Source: Linanthus parryae (lineage: Eukaryota > Streptophyta > Magnoliopsida > Ericales > Polemoniaceae). From it: DNA of 64,000 bases. Shown here in pieces: positions 22,689 to 35,900 of the stretch. Within the stretch, counting starts at the first letter, position 1; the number at the start of each line of letters is the position of its first letter. The position numbers were made by a program, and so were the translations under genes. The notes below the pieces were generated by a model. That model saw only the letters and a program-made list of their open reading frames with translations, did no database searches and was not told the DNA's origin. The stretch is from the NCBI GenBank assembly GCA_023055425.1, contig JALGPY010000001.1, positions 144,051,368 to 144,115,367 of the forward strand, given 5' to 3'.

Positions 22689-23482
22689 AATATGTAAGTA
22701 AAATATTAGGATTTCAAAACGCATCAACACCTATGATGTTAAGCAAGGAATAATAGACTTACATCACGATATCTTGAGCTAAGATTTATAAATATCTCTA
22801 CGCTAATATTGTCACAGTTAAAATGTCAAAATGTGTATAATATTATTTGTTGTTTACATTCTACAGTAGAAGACAAACATAATTTTAAAAAGCCGATCTT
22901 AAACAAGCAGGACAATGTGGTCATTTACACACATATCCTACATCTTATCCTATCTCATATTCTGCCCTAACCAATCACTCAGCACCAGTACAGTTTTATC
23001 CTGCCTTATACCGGTACAATCATCCTACCTCTTATACCAGTACAACTCTTATCCCCATCATTTTTGTACCTTACCCAAACGAGGCCCAAGAGCACTAAGA
23101 AAGAACACCAAGAACACAAAGCATTTATGTAAATACACCCTTCCAAGTGTAGAATGGTCACAAAAATGTCTGATAGCACCCCCCACTAACGCACATATAA
23201 CAGAAGGGCAGTGTCAGTCTACTCTCCATTCATTGACAGGGGGTATTTGTATATAACCAAAGTGCAGGGGCAATTGTATTTTTTCCATAATAGAGGGGTG
23301 GAAATTGTCTTTTACCCAAAGTTTTATTGACAAATTATCGAAAATTATGTCCGAGAAAGCAACCCCTCTATATTTCTCAAAAGTCGCGGTGCGAAAACAA
23401 TAACAGTCTAAAAAACAAATTAAATTTAACAGATACATGAAACAGTGTTTTTAATATAAAAAGATAATTCTAAAAAGTATAA

Positions 23483-24855
23483 GGTAAAAGACAACCCCTT
23501 GAGTATGTGTTAAATACAAAAATACCCCTCGTATTTGGATAAAGACGAATACCTTGTGTCAGAGTTCGGGGATAACGGCGCACTAACAGAGGGGAAAAAG
23601 ATAAAATACCCCTGAAATTTAAGGAAATAACCCCACTATAAAACCCATTTCCTTCCTTCCCCTCCCCCTCTTTTCCTAACCCTATCCAACCTTATCTCTT
23701 CCCCTCTTCAACACCCAACCTGTGGCCAACCCAAAACTTCTCTTACTCGTTTCCCTCGACCACCAACAACACTTCCGAAACCATCTCCATCGCCACCTCC
23801 AAGCTCTAGCCCACTCCCACTCTTCTCCACTCCCTCATCCCTATTCTCTCCTCCTCATCCTCTGCTTCCCACACCTTCCTCACCCACAACAACCACCGCC
23901 TCCTCCCTTCTCAAACCCTAACCCCCGAATCCAAAATATGCTCGAATTGGTGGCCTGCTCGAATCCAAAACCCTAACCGTTCGAATTGGTGGCCGAAATA
24001 ACTGGTCGAGGGTGATGTGTTTTTTGCGAGGGCATGGTTCGATTGTAGTTCATCTTTTGCATTTGACTGGGTTCAGTTGGGGTTTTTCGCTGGGTTTGTT
24101 TGAATATCCAACAGGGTTACATTATACATATGGAACAAATACTTTTAGGAATCAAATGGATTGCAAAAATAGAATAAAGATTTCTATACATATGATTTGA
24201 ATATGCCAATGGGTTGCCTGAGATTCAAAACTGGAACTGTTTGATACAAGTGATAAATATTAAATTTTCTATTTGTTTACTGTGAATAAATTGCTCCATG
24301 ACAGTGGTACTTGACTATGAAGAATTACAAGGCTTTGATTTGTTTGTGTCTCATGATCTTCCCCATTTCTTAGGCGACGATGAATTTGATATGTTGATTT
24401 TAGGTGTTGAGAAAATGCTACTTTCGTGGTGGGGCAGTTAGTTTTGCAGCCATGGTTCTTCTTTGTCTGTTTTCAATTATAGATATGAGTCTGTTGTTGT
24501 TTGTTTGTTCTTGTGTTGTTGCGTTGGTCTTGGGGATTCAGTGGTGGTGGTGGTGCTGGTGGGATTCAGTGGTCGTGGTGGTAGTGATTTGGTGGTGGTG
24601 GAGGTGGTGGTCAAGAACACCAAGAACATCATGAACACAATAAACACAAAAATACAAATAGGTGCAAAATGGTCATATAAAAGTCAGATTGCGCCCCCGT
24701 ACTAACTGATTGTAACATAAGGGTGGTATTTTTCCATCCTCAATCCACTAAAAGGGAGGTAATTGTCTCTGACTGGGGGTACTCATCTTTATCCAAACAC
24801 GAGAGGGTGTCTTTGTATATAACCCATACTCATAGGGTGGAGATTGTCTTTTACC
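23483..24855. mobile_element. MULE copy B with long terminal inverted repeats and 10-bp TSD
   Basis: The left end GGTAAAAGACAA (23483) and right end TTGTCTTTTACC (24855) are inverse complements. The inverted repeat continues for roughly 90 bp with indels (GTATTTGGATAAAGA on the left against TCTTTATCCAAACACG on the right). It is flanked by a perfect 10-bp duplication AAAAGTATAA (23473-23482 and 24856-24865). Long inverted repeats with 9-10 bp duplications define Mutator-like elements. No transposase is present. The inside holds a C-rich, gene-5'-end-like stretch (23640-24000) and a (GGT)-rich stretch (24540-24615). The frames here, including 23722-23976, have no recognisable product. Pack-MULE cargo is possible. 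Confidence 0.85.
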
Positions 24856-24865
24856 AAAAGTATAA

Positions 24866-25191
24866 GTATTACCAATATGGCTCGAAAACAGAACTTAATG
24901 TTGAATTTATTCATTTGAAAAGTAGCTCAATAGGTCTCTTTCCACCGAACTGGAAAAACACAAACTTGCTTTAGGAAAAGTGATAGGTATAAAAAAAAGA
25001 GGTCGTCACGTGGTCAAGAAGATTAAAACAAAATTGTCTCCTGTTTCATGAGTGGGAATATTCTGGTTGAATATTCCTGTCAAGGCCCATAACCTAGAAT
25101 AGCCTTTGTGGTTTTTTCTGACCAATGGAAATTGAGTGGCTAAAATTTTGCAAGAGATATTCCTATTTTCTAGTATACGGATTACGGAGTA
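24866..25191. other. Non-coding spacer, nothing recognised
   Basis: AT-rich sequence between MULE copy B and a Stowaway-like MITE. No supported gene or repeat boundary. Confidence 0.5.
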
Positions 25192-25451
25192 CTACCTCTG
25201 TTTCGCCTGTTTCAGCCTACTTTACTTTTTGTCACTATTCACTGGGTTACTTTCATCCGGTGATTTGATTAGCAAAACGATACAAGAATTTGGTAATCTT
25301 TACATGGTGTTATAGAGGAAAGTCTATTCTAAAATACCATGAAAAAGTTGTTAAAAAAATACATTGTTTTGATACCCAAATCACCAAGTCAAAGTGACTC
25401 AGTTACGAGTTAAAAAGTCAAACGCAGACGATACAGACGAAACGGAGGTAG
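25192..25451. mobile_element. Stowaway-like MITE, 260 bp
   Basis: The left end CTACCTCTGTTTCG and right end CGAAACGGAGGTAG are inverse complements with one mismatch, flanked by TA on both sides (25190-25191 and 25452-25453). Size, TA target and CTNCCTCYGT-type ends fit Tc1/mariner-derived Stowaway MITEs. A truncated relative lies at 55568-55685. Confidence 0.88.
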
Positions 25452-26826
25452 TATGCAGCTAAAAAGAAGAAATCATAATATTTTACACAATAAAGGAAAT
25501 ACTAAAACCTTCGAAGCTTTTATTTCAATGAAGTAATTTGAATGTCGGGTGCACTTGACATGACTGCAACTCACCCCAATCTCATTGCTGACATGTCTCA
25601 TAAATTTCATACCAACATTCATATGTGAGCTTCATGGTACCGATAACACTCACTAAGTTGACATAGTCCCATCACTTAGAAAAGTTATACACTTCCATTG
25701 CTTAAAAGGGTAATAAAATTATATATTGGTGGAAACCAAAATTCAACCTGGTTTTCACGTATTTTGGGTTCAAGTAGGAAGACAAACGGGTTATACACGT
25801 CTATGTGCCGGACTCACTAGTTGTCCATGTATTTTCTAACTGATGACATTTTTCCATATACTAAAAGCAGTATCGTAACCACTTAGTTCCAAAATGACTA
25901 TTACGTCCATTTATTCTCTCAATTATGAACCTTTGGTTATTAGATGAGTATTACATTTGATAATTAAGCTTACTTTAAGATTTTGTTTTCTGATAACTAA
26001 TTTCGTGGCACAACTACTAATATGTAAAAACAATGTTCTCATTCACGAGCTGAATCAAATTCGCCACAAATAACTTATTTTACATTTGCAAAAATGTAAA
26101 ATAATTTACATTACACCGCCTTCTTATAAGTTATTCCACCTAAACTAATACAATCATCCCTCGACAAACATTCATCAGATCACCAGAAGCACCAACAATG
26201 GTCTAAAGCTTTTTTTTAAACACTGGCTGAAGTTTTACGTTGGGAGGAATATTATCCTCAAGTGGCGACATGATAACCACTCGGATCGTTAATAATATGG
26301 AAACCCATTGCCCAATTACTGCATAACAATCGTTAGCCTCTTAAGGCAAGAATATTGGACACGGTATGCTGTAAAAGTTGGAAGTTCCTTTAGAACAGGC
26401 GTACATTTTTTGGAAAATATTCTCCGTGCTAGTTTGCATGTAACTTAACCATATTAACATTGTTTGACAAAAAAATATTGTCGTCCCAGTAGTGATGTGC
26501 TTGAACTAGAACGATGCATCTACTTTTAACAATGTTGCATCATAAACTTAATAAACTTACAAATTTTATGCAACCCGTTGCATTTTAGAAAATTTTATTT
26601 CTCTAAAATTTGTATAAAATTTTCTCTAAAATTTTGAACGAGTTGGGCTTTCAAAACATATCAAATTTTGAACGAGTTGGGTTTTTTTTATATAATTTAA
26701 AAGTAAGTATAAAAAATAAAGTTTGTATAAAATCTCAAAAAATAAAATAAATAAAATTTAGTTTTTCAAGAGTTTTCTACGAGGATTGTTATATGAAACA
26801 ATATTTTTTGACACTTAGAAGAAACC
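25452..26826. other. AT-rich spacer, nothing recognised
   Basis: About 1.4 kb of AT-rich sequence up to the LINE target duplication. There are only small internal repeats, such as two TTTTGAACGAGTTGGG copies near 26632-26682. No supported gene. Confidence 0.5.
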
Positions 26827-27224
26827 AATATTAATACCAATGAGGAACTAAAACCAAATTTCACTACAAAAAGTTGGGTTCTCTTGCTCTCTCTCTCTCA
26901 GAGCCTCTCTTGCTCTCCAATGAGTGTTGCTAGCTGCTTGAGACCATCGCCACCCTTACTCATTGCCTAAACCATTGTTAACGCCTAAACTCTTCCCCAA
27001 TCACTCACTATCTCTCTCTTTCTAATTTAGAGTTAATCATTTGCATGCATTGTTTAGTGTGTTTAGTAGATTGCGTTTGATTTTGTAGAATCTCTTGATT
27101 GTTTCATCTTCTGTTGCAGATTATGATTTGTTAATATATAGTGACCTTCATCCCTTCAGCTTCTATTCAGTGTCTTCTGTTTTCTCCCTCTTCTTGGTTT
27201 CATCCTTGTTGTGGCTGTCTCTCC

Positions 27225-28206
27225 ATGTCTAATCCATATCGTACTGATTTTAATAGTTCTTCCTCTAATGATTCCAGAGAGGATAGGCTAGATGAAAGGG
27301 GATCAGTTCTTGCTCTAGATCCTGTTAAATCATATGCTTTCAGGGAGCTAATGAAGAACACCCTGATAGCCAAGTTTATAGGGTCTAAAACCCTCTCTCC
27401 TGCTGTCATGCAAAGCGAGATTTCAAAAAATTGGAAAACTTTTGGTAATGTTTGGATTGAAAGGAAGGAGCTTTCAAAAAAGGACATTAGATACCTATTT
27501 CACTTTCAAAAACAGGAAGATGAGGACTTCTTTCTCAATGAATCAGTGGTTACTTTTCATGGACTAAGTATGGTTTTCAAAGAAAGAAAGCTAAATCAAA
27601 CCCTTATGGAGGTTGATTTTACTCATGGTGATCTGTGGTTTCAAGTTCCTAACTGCCCTCTAGAAGGTTTTCATTTTGATCATGCTAATGATTTGGGTGT
27701 TCTTGTTGGAAATTTACTGGTGATTGATTGATCGTATGAAAGAGTCAGAAATTGGTATGGATTAAGGATTAAAGTGAGGGTTAATTTAAACAATGCTCTG
27801 GTTCCAGGAACCTATGTTAAGCTTGCTAATGAACCTCTCAAGTGGGTTTATTTCAGCTATGAGCGTGTGTTCAAAGTATGTTACATACGTGGATTGGTTG
27901 GTCACACAAACAAAGAATGCAAATCAAACCTGGTAGGAGTCTTAGAAAGGTTGGAGATGAGATATCTTCAATCCCACTTCCTCTCGAGCTTACCATTCTA
28001 TGTGAATCCCAACAGACCACTCTTCACTAATCTCCTCAAAGCTCACTAAAAAATTGGCCCATTCCGTACTATGAAGTTTGTTACCAGTGTTGTTCCTATC
28101 TATGATTTCTCCATACCAACCATGAGCCAAGCCCCAACACAAGACCCACCACAAGATCTTGTTTTTACTGTGGATAGTTTGTCATCCTCACCTGAAGAAC
28201 CCTACT
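27225..28206 (+). pseudogene. LINE ORF1, N-terminal part
   Basis: The likely start is ATG 27225 (MSNPYRTDF), in frame with an earlier ATG at 27141. The 27225-27731 part resembles the DUF4283 RNA-binding region of plant L1 ORF1 (KTLSPAVMQSEISKNWK ... GDLWFQVPNCPLE). A stop at 27729 breaks it. The 27774-28049 part continues with a zinc knuckle CYIRGLVGHTNKEC, in which the second Cys is Arg. The frame from 28071 runs into the nested element at 28212. ORF1 protein normally coats LINE RNA for retrotransposition. Confidence 0.8.
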
Positions 28207-28211
28207 ACACT

Positions 28212-31200
28212 TGTAACACCCCTATTTCTCAAGCGAGCTCTAAGAGCAATATCAAGACTTTGGGGGCGAATTTGTAAATAGTATTGCACGGCTTTAAAGT
28301 TAAGAATTTCAGAGTGTTGGCGACATTCGGAAGTTGTTAGAATGATTTTGAGGCACTAGAAATATTGGGGTTGGTTCTGCAATTCTTTGAAATTAAGTAG
28401 AGCATCTAATTCTAGTTTGTACCCCAAACTTCAAAAAACTACACTTTCACCCCCCATGCATGAAGTCCACTTGTCAAACTCAACTTGACACCTACTAGAT
28501 GAGGAGTCAACACCCCTCTTCACCAGCAATCTGGAAAAAAAAAGTCTTTCTCTCTCTCTCATCCTTCATCCTCATCCTCTTCTTCTTTCCCTATCTTCAC
28601 TATGAACAACCACCACCAACTCCACCACAACACCAGCGTCTCTGCTCCTCTTCCCGAACTGCTACTAGCGGAGGTAGCCACCAACACCTGGAGCAAAACC
28701 CACAAATCAGTTTGAAGAATCATTGCGCGAGGAGAGAGAATTTTGGATTCAAAATTGAAGAACCCTAGCTCTTTGATCGTCAAATTCTCCTATTCAGTTT
28801 CGAGTTACCGTGTTTGGAGGATGGATTCGTGCTAGTGAGGTCTAGGCGAACCCAACAGACCCAAATAAGGTCACCAAATCGTCGGTTTCAGCGAGGGTCG
28901 CCGGAATTTGCTTCCCGTCGCCGGAAAATGCTTGAAGCAGTTCAAGAGCCGGTAAAATCGTGTTTTTCACCGTTAATTCGCCTCTAATGGCCTTCCCTGA
29001 GGTTCCTATCTGACTTAGAGTGAAATATCAGGTTGAAATTGTGAGGATTCTGCCATTAACAGGTCGCTAGCTCGCCGGAATCCGCCATGTCCGACGGGTT
29101 CCTTGAAGCTTCGACGTTTGCTTCGTTCTGGGCCGTTATTCCCCTCCGTGCAACTTCCCCTGTGACCTATAGACATCTCAAGATCCTTCAATCAACCCAG
29201 AATGGCTGGGAGTTCGTCGAAACACCAAATCGGGGCCGGTTGGTCGCCGGTTTCCTCCATGGCCGCCAGTAAGTGCAGAGCTCGATACAGTCCGTTTTCT
29301 TGCTTGTTTTGATCGATTGAAAGCATGAGCATGCTCCTAATCATGTCTATAACACGTTTAGATCATCCAAAATTGACTGTAACAACAAATTATCATAGTT
29401 TAATTCTTGAAGTTCATGGTTTTCGGTTCATAAACTGCTCCTGTTCAAATGCTTGTAACTACCTCAATTCTTGTCCAAATCATGCACGGTTTCTTCCTGT
29501 GTAATCCTTGGTATGTTGGCTACAAGTTTCGTTTAAATTTCTTGGTCCAAATCGATCTCTAAATCCCCTGAAATTGGGCTTGAACATGGCTAGTTAGCTA
29601 GGTGTTTGATGTGTTCTTGGCTGTGAGTGCTCAAAATTTTTCTAAGTATAGAAGGATATGGTGAAACATCCATTTTGTAACCCTTGTATCTCCTCTAAAA
29701 CTTAATGAAATTTAGATCTGTTTTCTCCTATGTGTAGCTGGTATATAATACCTCAAATCATCGTCTCTGGGTCATGTTCAAATTTATAACGGATTGCTCA
29801 CAAAACGAGCCTAAAGTTGCTAGTTTCAACTCATGAAACTTTCTTGAATTTTTCTAAGTGTTGAATCGGAATTTTTGTCCAACTTTGACTAGCGATATCT
29901 CTTTGAATACTTGGAGTTCTTATGAGTTTAAATATGTTCTGGAAAGCTTGGAATACCCTCTTCAATACCCCACCTTCATATTTCCTAAACTCTCCATCAT
30001 TTTACCACAAATCAGCTCCAAAGTTGACTAGTTGAGATGATTTCACTCTATCTTTGACTTTCAATTTTCTCACTCTAAATGACATTTATGGCCTTAGTGT
30101 TCTTCATGAAACTTGTTCGTATTCATATTCTGAGTCTAAATATCAAGTTTGACCAAGTTTGACTTTTCGCAAACCCTAGTTTGACTGAACAGTATAGGAG
30201 GAGCAAAATAGTAATTTCACTTAAACTTTGAATTGAGATTAGTTTAGTAACTTGGAGTTTGTCAGCATGTCATGTATGCGTATTTGGAGTACTCGTATAT
30301 AATTCTGGGCTAGTGTTGACCAAGTCAGATGTTGGGGTCTTTCTGCAATTTTACCAAACTTTAGGGGCCTAAGTGCAAATTATTAAAAGTTGTAGATTCC
30401 GATGCTAAGTACATATGGGAGAGTTTAGAGTAATTCTTACATGTTTTTGGGCCAATATGAGTATAATTTGGGGACCGGGCAACTAGACAGTTTTGGAGTA
30501 TGAGGGGCGTTTTAGTCATTTATCTTGCACGACCCGCATTCCATGACATTCTTGCATACAACCTCATATAGAGGGTAAATGCTAATAGACTATATACTTG
30601 ACTTGTGTATATCCAGCCGTTATTAAGGATCGTTCGAAGTAGACGTACGTATTCGTGTTGCTGCATTTACTGTGAGATTCGGAGACGAGCGTTGTAGGAG
30701 TCCTAGCGTTGCTTTGCGCCTTTCATGGCTCAGAGGTAAGTACATATGTACGACCTTTTCATATCAAAATGTGTGTATGTGTTTGATTTTTCAAATGAAT
30801 GCTTGTTATATGAAAAAGTATGAGAATGCATGTTTCCACTCGAATGTTGTTAAAATATTTTATTCATATCCTTTGAGAACTCTCGGTAATTACTTGTGAA
30901 ATTTTGATATTCCGATTTTGATTATGTGAAAGAGAAGAAATAAAATACCTCTAATAGACTTAGGACGATGTACAGAGTACTGTTATTAATGGGAGGCGTC
31001 AAGCAATCCTCCATTTTCTTATGGCTAAGACCATTGAAGCAATGCTTCTTATTATTGGATAGAACGTCAATGTTCAAAAATCCGCCCCCGATGAGCCAAA
31101 ATGTACCAATTTATTGAGGCCAAGGGTTTTATAGAGCTATAGAGTGCTACTTATACTTGTAAGGGTCACTACGGTATAGGGGTGTCGACACTTAAGGCCT

Positions 31201-31967
31201 TTTAGCTAATGTTGTGAGCGGGGTTGACGAATGGGCTCCCTTAACGCTCGGGTGAAATAGGGTTTGATAGACCCTAGAAGGAACCCTTAGTGATTATTTC
31301 GTGATCCCTCTGTTTACATCGATCCTGCTGGTGGCTCTTGACACGCCTCAGCTAAATTAAACTGTTGATTGAAGTCGAAATTAAAAATTGACTACTTATT
31401 AATGTTGTTTGTGGCTCTTGATATGCCCAAATCGATTGAAATGAATTGTAAATCTTGGCTACTCATGAACTACTATCGTTATCAGTTCAAATGAACTTGT
31501 TTACTCTGGATATTTTACCAACTACTCGTGGTTTCTAAATGTTATTAAATTGAGAGGTTTTTGTTACTCGGTTACTTCAAGTTGATCCAAATTCTCCAAT
31601 ATGATAGTTTTACTGTTTAAATCTTCTGATTTGTTTCAACTCATGCTTCCGTGCCACTCGTTGCTTTACATGTCGTAGTGTGTACTTACTCAGTTTTTAT
31701 TGATCAATTTCTTCAAAACTGCGTCGGCTTTTGCCATTTTAAAACCGCAGGTCGTCAATCAAAGTGGGGGATGGGAACGCTGGATAGAGACGAAGAAGTA
31801 TAGCTTCACCTAGATCACTTAGTAGATCACAAATGTTATGTTTTAAATTGTACTTATTATCGAAATTTTGTTATGTACATTAAGCGAAATGTAATCTTAA
31901 TAGTATATTTCTACTTTTGGTTGTCGATTGTCTCTTTAACTCTGAACCGAGATCCCGGGTTGTTTCA
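28212..31967. mobile_element. 3756-bp TG...CA element with 5-bp TSD, probable very long solo LTR
   Basis: It begins TGTAACACCCC (28212) and ends GGGTTGTTTCA (31967), with a perfect 5-bp duplication ACACT on both sides (28207-28211 and 31968-31972). TG/CA ends, a short terminal inversion and a 5-bp TSD are LTR features. No primer site, polypurine tract, gag-pol domain or internal pair of direct LTRs was seen. I therefore read it as a solo LTR of a long-LTR gypsy family, or less likely a LARD-type derivative. It contains CGCCGG-rich patches near 28900-29280 and no supported coding region. Confidence 0.75.
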
Positions 31968-31972
31968 ACACT

Positions 31973-32788
31973 CCCTGTTCTCAAACTCAATGTGAAGAAC
32001 TCAACCAAAATCTTAATCTTCCACCAGACCCGAAGTTTATAGGATCCACCTCCACCAACCCTGCATGCACAACATTTAATACACATCACCACTTCCAATG
32101 GCTTGATCTCATACCCCTTGCAGTTAATTCATCTCTGTTCTCAAATCACTTGAACCTTTTTAATGCGAGCTCTTCTCACGATGCAGTTACAGTCCATCTT
32201 AATTCAAATCCGTCTCAAGTGCATGAAGGGGTGTTGGGTTCCCAACAGTCTTCTGTAACTGCCAAGGCGCCTTTTGACGATTCCCTTCCCCAAGAATTGG
32301 TTCAACTGCCTCCGATCATTACTACTAAAGGGAAAGAAGTGGTTGTGGCAGAAGTTTTTCCTCCACTTTACCACCCCATTTTCTCCAACCCTCAACCAGT
32401 GTCCAATCAATTCTAACACCATGCATACACTCCCAACCACTTATAAGATGTTAAGACAAACTGGGTTTGTGATGAAAGCCCCTGATTTCACTCCATCCGT
32501 TACAACTGAGCAAGAGTTTGATTCCTCACAGAGAAGGAAGGATCTTGAAGAGTTGGACAAAGTTATTGCTGAGAAAGATAAGATGATTCATAGAAAACAA
32601 AGAGCAAAAGCCAAAAAATCAAAAGATGTGGTGGGTATCAAGGTAAAGAAAGGAGAAGGTTCTTCCATCAAAATGAAGAAGAATGCTGCTACCTCAAAGA
32701 AGGCCAAGGATGAAAAAGTGCAGAAACCAGTAAAGAAGAGGGATGCCAGATCCTCTCAGATGAATTCCTTTCAGTGTGATCAAGGGTA
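31973..32788 (+). pseudogene. LINE ORF1, C-terminal part
   Basis: It resumes ORF1 directly after the nested element's TSD. The 32150-32416 frame is Ser/Pro rich. The 32274-32789 frame ends in a strongly basic, Lys-rich tail (KKGEGSSIKMKKNAATSKKA), a common composition for the RNA-binding C terminus of ORF1. A stop near 32415 and a frame change separate the pieces. Confidence 0.65.
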
Positions 32789-32985
32789 AGAAGCCAAGCA
32801 CAAAAATTAACAAAGCCATGCAGCAAGGTAATCAATTGTTTTTTTTTTTTAATCCTTTTTCACCACTTTTTCTGAACTTCAAATTTAAGAAACGACCTAG
32901 AGAAGAGAAGTTTCTTCCCAATGGTTGTGATCAAAGTTTTTTAAAAATTTAGAATGGTTGTCCCGCAACAACCATCCAAACAATT

Positions 32986-35900
32986 ATGAATATTTTAAGT
33001 TGGAACTGCAGAGGAATTGGCCAGACCTCTGCAGTTTCGGAAGTCTTTTCTCTGGCCAAAAAACATAAGCCCTCTCTAATTTTCTTGTCTGAAACAAAAA
33101 AAAAGATGTTTCTTTTGTTAATAGTAAATTTCGTAAGTTAGGGTTTGACTCCACTTTTGGTGTTGATCCTGAGGATACTAGAGGTGGTCTTTGGTGTGCA
33201 CGGAATAATCATATATTGGATTGTTATATCTGTTTTTCTACTCTCAATCTGTTACTTCTCAAAATCTATGGTAATCTTAGGGGTCAATGGTACCTAGGCT
33301 TAGTGTATGGCTCTTCATATTATGAAAAAAGAGATGATGTGTGGAACGTTTTTAATAATGTTCTCCCTCTTGATGAACCTCTTGTTCTTATTGGGGATTT
33401 TAATCAGGTTGTTTACCAACATGACAAGGCTGGTCCTGGAGCCTCTAATATTAGAGGAGCCAAATCCTTTCTTAGGTTCATTAATTTATGGAATCTGATT
33501 GAGGTTCATAATGTTGGAACTTGGTTTACTTGGTCCAATAATAGATCTTCCTCCACCCCAACCTTTGAAAGATTAGATAGAGCTTGGTGTAATCTGGCAC
33601 TTCTAAATCTTTTCCCTGACCTCTTTGTTTCAAGCTTGGGTATGACTGTCTCTGATCACGCACCAATTTTTCTCAATCTTGTTCCCCCTAAGCTTCATGT
33701 AGGGTACAGATACCCCAAATTTGAAGCACGGTGGCTTAGATATGATGATGTTTTCGAGCTAATCAAATTTGTCTGGAGTCTTCATATCCCTGGCTCTCCT
33801 AGTTATGGGTTGCCAAAATGATTTTCATTACCCTTCATACTATTAGAACTTGGGCTAATAATAAACCTAATCTGTCTAATCACATTAAGCAAGCTAAAAG
33901 TGATCTTTGTCTTCTTCAAAATGATCTTCTCTACCTCAAAATGGGTTCATAATGCTGTAACCAAAATGGCTTTGTTCCAGGACGAATTATTCAAGATAAT
34001 TTACTTATTGCTCAAGATCTAGTTCATACTATCCATAAAGCCAATTCACCCACCCATAAAAAATTAGGAGCACTCAAGCTGGACATCTCCAAATCCTTTG
34101 ATAGGGTTAGATGGGATTTCTTAGAGGCTCTACTCCACCAAATGCATTTTCCCTCTCACTTCATTAGAATTATCTTACAATGTGTCTCAACAGTCTCCTA
34201 TCAAGTAGTTGTTAATGGTGTTGCTTCTGTTTCTTTTAAGCCTCATAGAGGATTGAGGCAGGGTGATCCCTTGTCTCCCTTTCTCTTCTCCCTTTGTGCT
34301 GAGGTCTTCTCTTCTTCTCTCCTGCATGCTAATAATATATGACTTATTCCGGGTATTTCTTATTCTAATAGAGATGAGATTACCCATCTGCAATTTGCTG
34401 ATGATACCCTTCTCTTTTTCCAAATTACTTAAAATGTAGGAGCCCATATTCAATCTTTGTTCTCCTCCTATGCTAGGAATTAGGTTTAGACATTAATATT
34501 AATAAATCTTCTATTGTTTTTAGCCCCAATTGTTCACAAACTGATAAGCATGCATTAATTTTTGCTCTAAATGAGCAGCCCCAATTAGGTAAGTATCTTG
34601 GTATCTATCTTAATCAACAAGGTAACAATAAAGAACTCATAGCAGATACGGTTAATAAGGTTTATAAGAAATGCTCTAGTTGGAAGGGGCTGTTTTTGAA
34701 CTTTGTAGGAAGGTGTGTGCTCATTAAAGCTGTTCTGAATAGTCTTTTGGTTTATCCCATGTCTATTAGTGTCTTTCCTAATAAAACTTGTAAGTTAATC
34801 ACTTCTATGTTAGCAAAATTCTTATGGTTTGGGAATACTTCTGCCAAAGGTATTCACTGGCTTCCCTGGAATTTTCTATGCAACAAGATTAATAGAGGGG
34901 GCTTAGGTTTTAAACAAGCTTATGTTTTTAACAATGCTTTAATTGCTAAAACAGTTGGCGAATGATTTCTTCAAAATTTACTCTTTTCTCTAAATATTTC
35001 ACCAATAAGTACTATAGAAGAACTCATTTTAGTACTATTAAGACTGATCCTCTGCCTCTACTGCTTGGAGAATCATCTGCAAAGGAAAATACAGTCTTTC
35101 TCAAGGAGTGGCTCGGAAATTGGTAATGGGCATGATATCATGATTAGATCCTCTTGATGGATCCCAGATGTTCCTGCTGGTTCAATACAGGAAATTTTGA
35201 AAACCACTGATCCCAGGCATATTTTTAAATCAATTGATCAATTATTAGACTCATCTATTGATGGAAGTGGCAGATGGTGCAATAGAACTATCAATAATCT
35301 TTTTCCTAGATGGCTTGCTAATAGGACTATGGTGCAGGATTGTGGTCATTTTGACCAAATGGATGCCCCATATTGGAAAGCCTCCTACTCTGGTGTCTTT
35401 ACTGTGTCTTCTGCTTACAATTTGCTTAATTACAATAACTGTTCCCCTAATTTATCTTCTTCTCCTCTGCATTTCAAATCTATTAGCTATGATTTCAATT
35501 GGTCTATTCTTTGGAAATCTGGATTACCAAGCAATGTTATAGGTCTTCTTTGGAGAATTCTCACTAATTCTCTACCCACACTGCATAATCTGCATGTTAG
35601 AGCTTCAACTATTAGCCCTATTTGCCCCTTCTGTTATCTCACCAATGAGACAACTACTCATCTCTTCCTTCTTTGTCCAAGGGCTCAAGGTGTCTGGCAT
35701 AAGACTAATATTATAATCCCTAATTTTTCTACTCTTAACATTCTCTACTGAATCAAGAGCTGGCTTAAGAAATAGAAGGATTGGAAAGATAATCCTCGTT
35801 GGTGTTGGCTTTCTGCCATCATTTGGATCCTCTAGAAAACCAGACTCCAGATGATCTTTCAAAAAGTTAACACTAATGGGGATCATATGTACCATCTTGC

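Larger units (their letters stand above)
6659..23086. mobile_element. MITE-1 (PIF/Harbinger-like), split by the Angela array
   Basis: The left end GGCCTCGTTTGGGTAAGGTA (6659) is the inverse complement of the right end TACCTTACCCAAACGAGGCC (23086), a terminal inverted repeat of about 20 bp. Flanks show a 3-bp duplication CAA (6656-6658 and 23087-23089). Without the copia insertion the element is about 1 kb, of which some 370 bp is microsatellite. Both halves hold ATAAGGATAA / CTTATCCC-like subterminal sequence. The 3-bp duplication and GGCCTNGTTTGG-like ends suggest a PIF/Harbinger-type MITE, although CAA is not the classic TWA target. Confidence 0.75.
6421..23316 (+). mobile_element. MULE copy A, split by a nested MITE
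   Basis: Two separated pieces (about 6421-6658 and 23087-23316) join to match the right part of MULE copy B (about 24380-24855) through the AGAACACCAAG junction. The right end reads ATTGTCTTTTACC at 23316, the same terminal sequence as copy B. The split is explained exactly by the MITE at 6659-23086 with its CAA duplication. No matching left terminal repeat was found left of 6421, so copy A appears to be 5' truncated, or its left end carries the glutaredoxin fragment and has lost its terminus. Confidence 0.7.
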
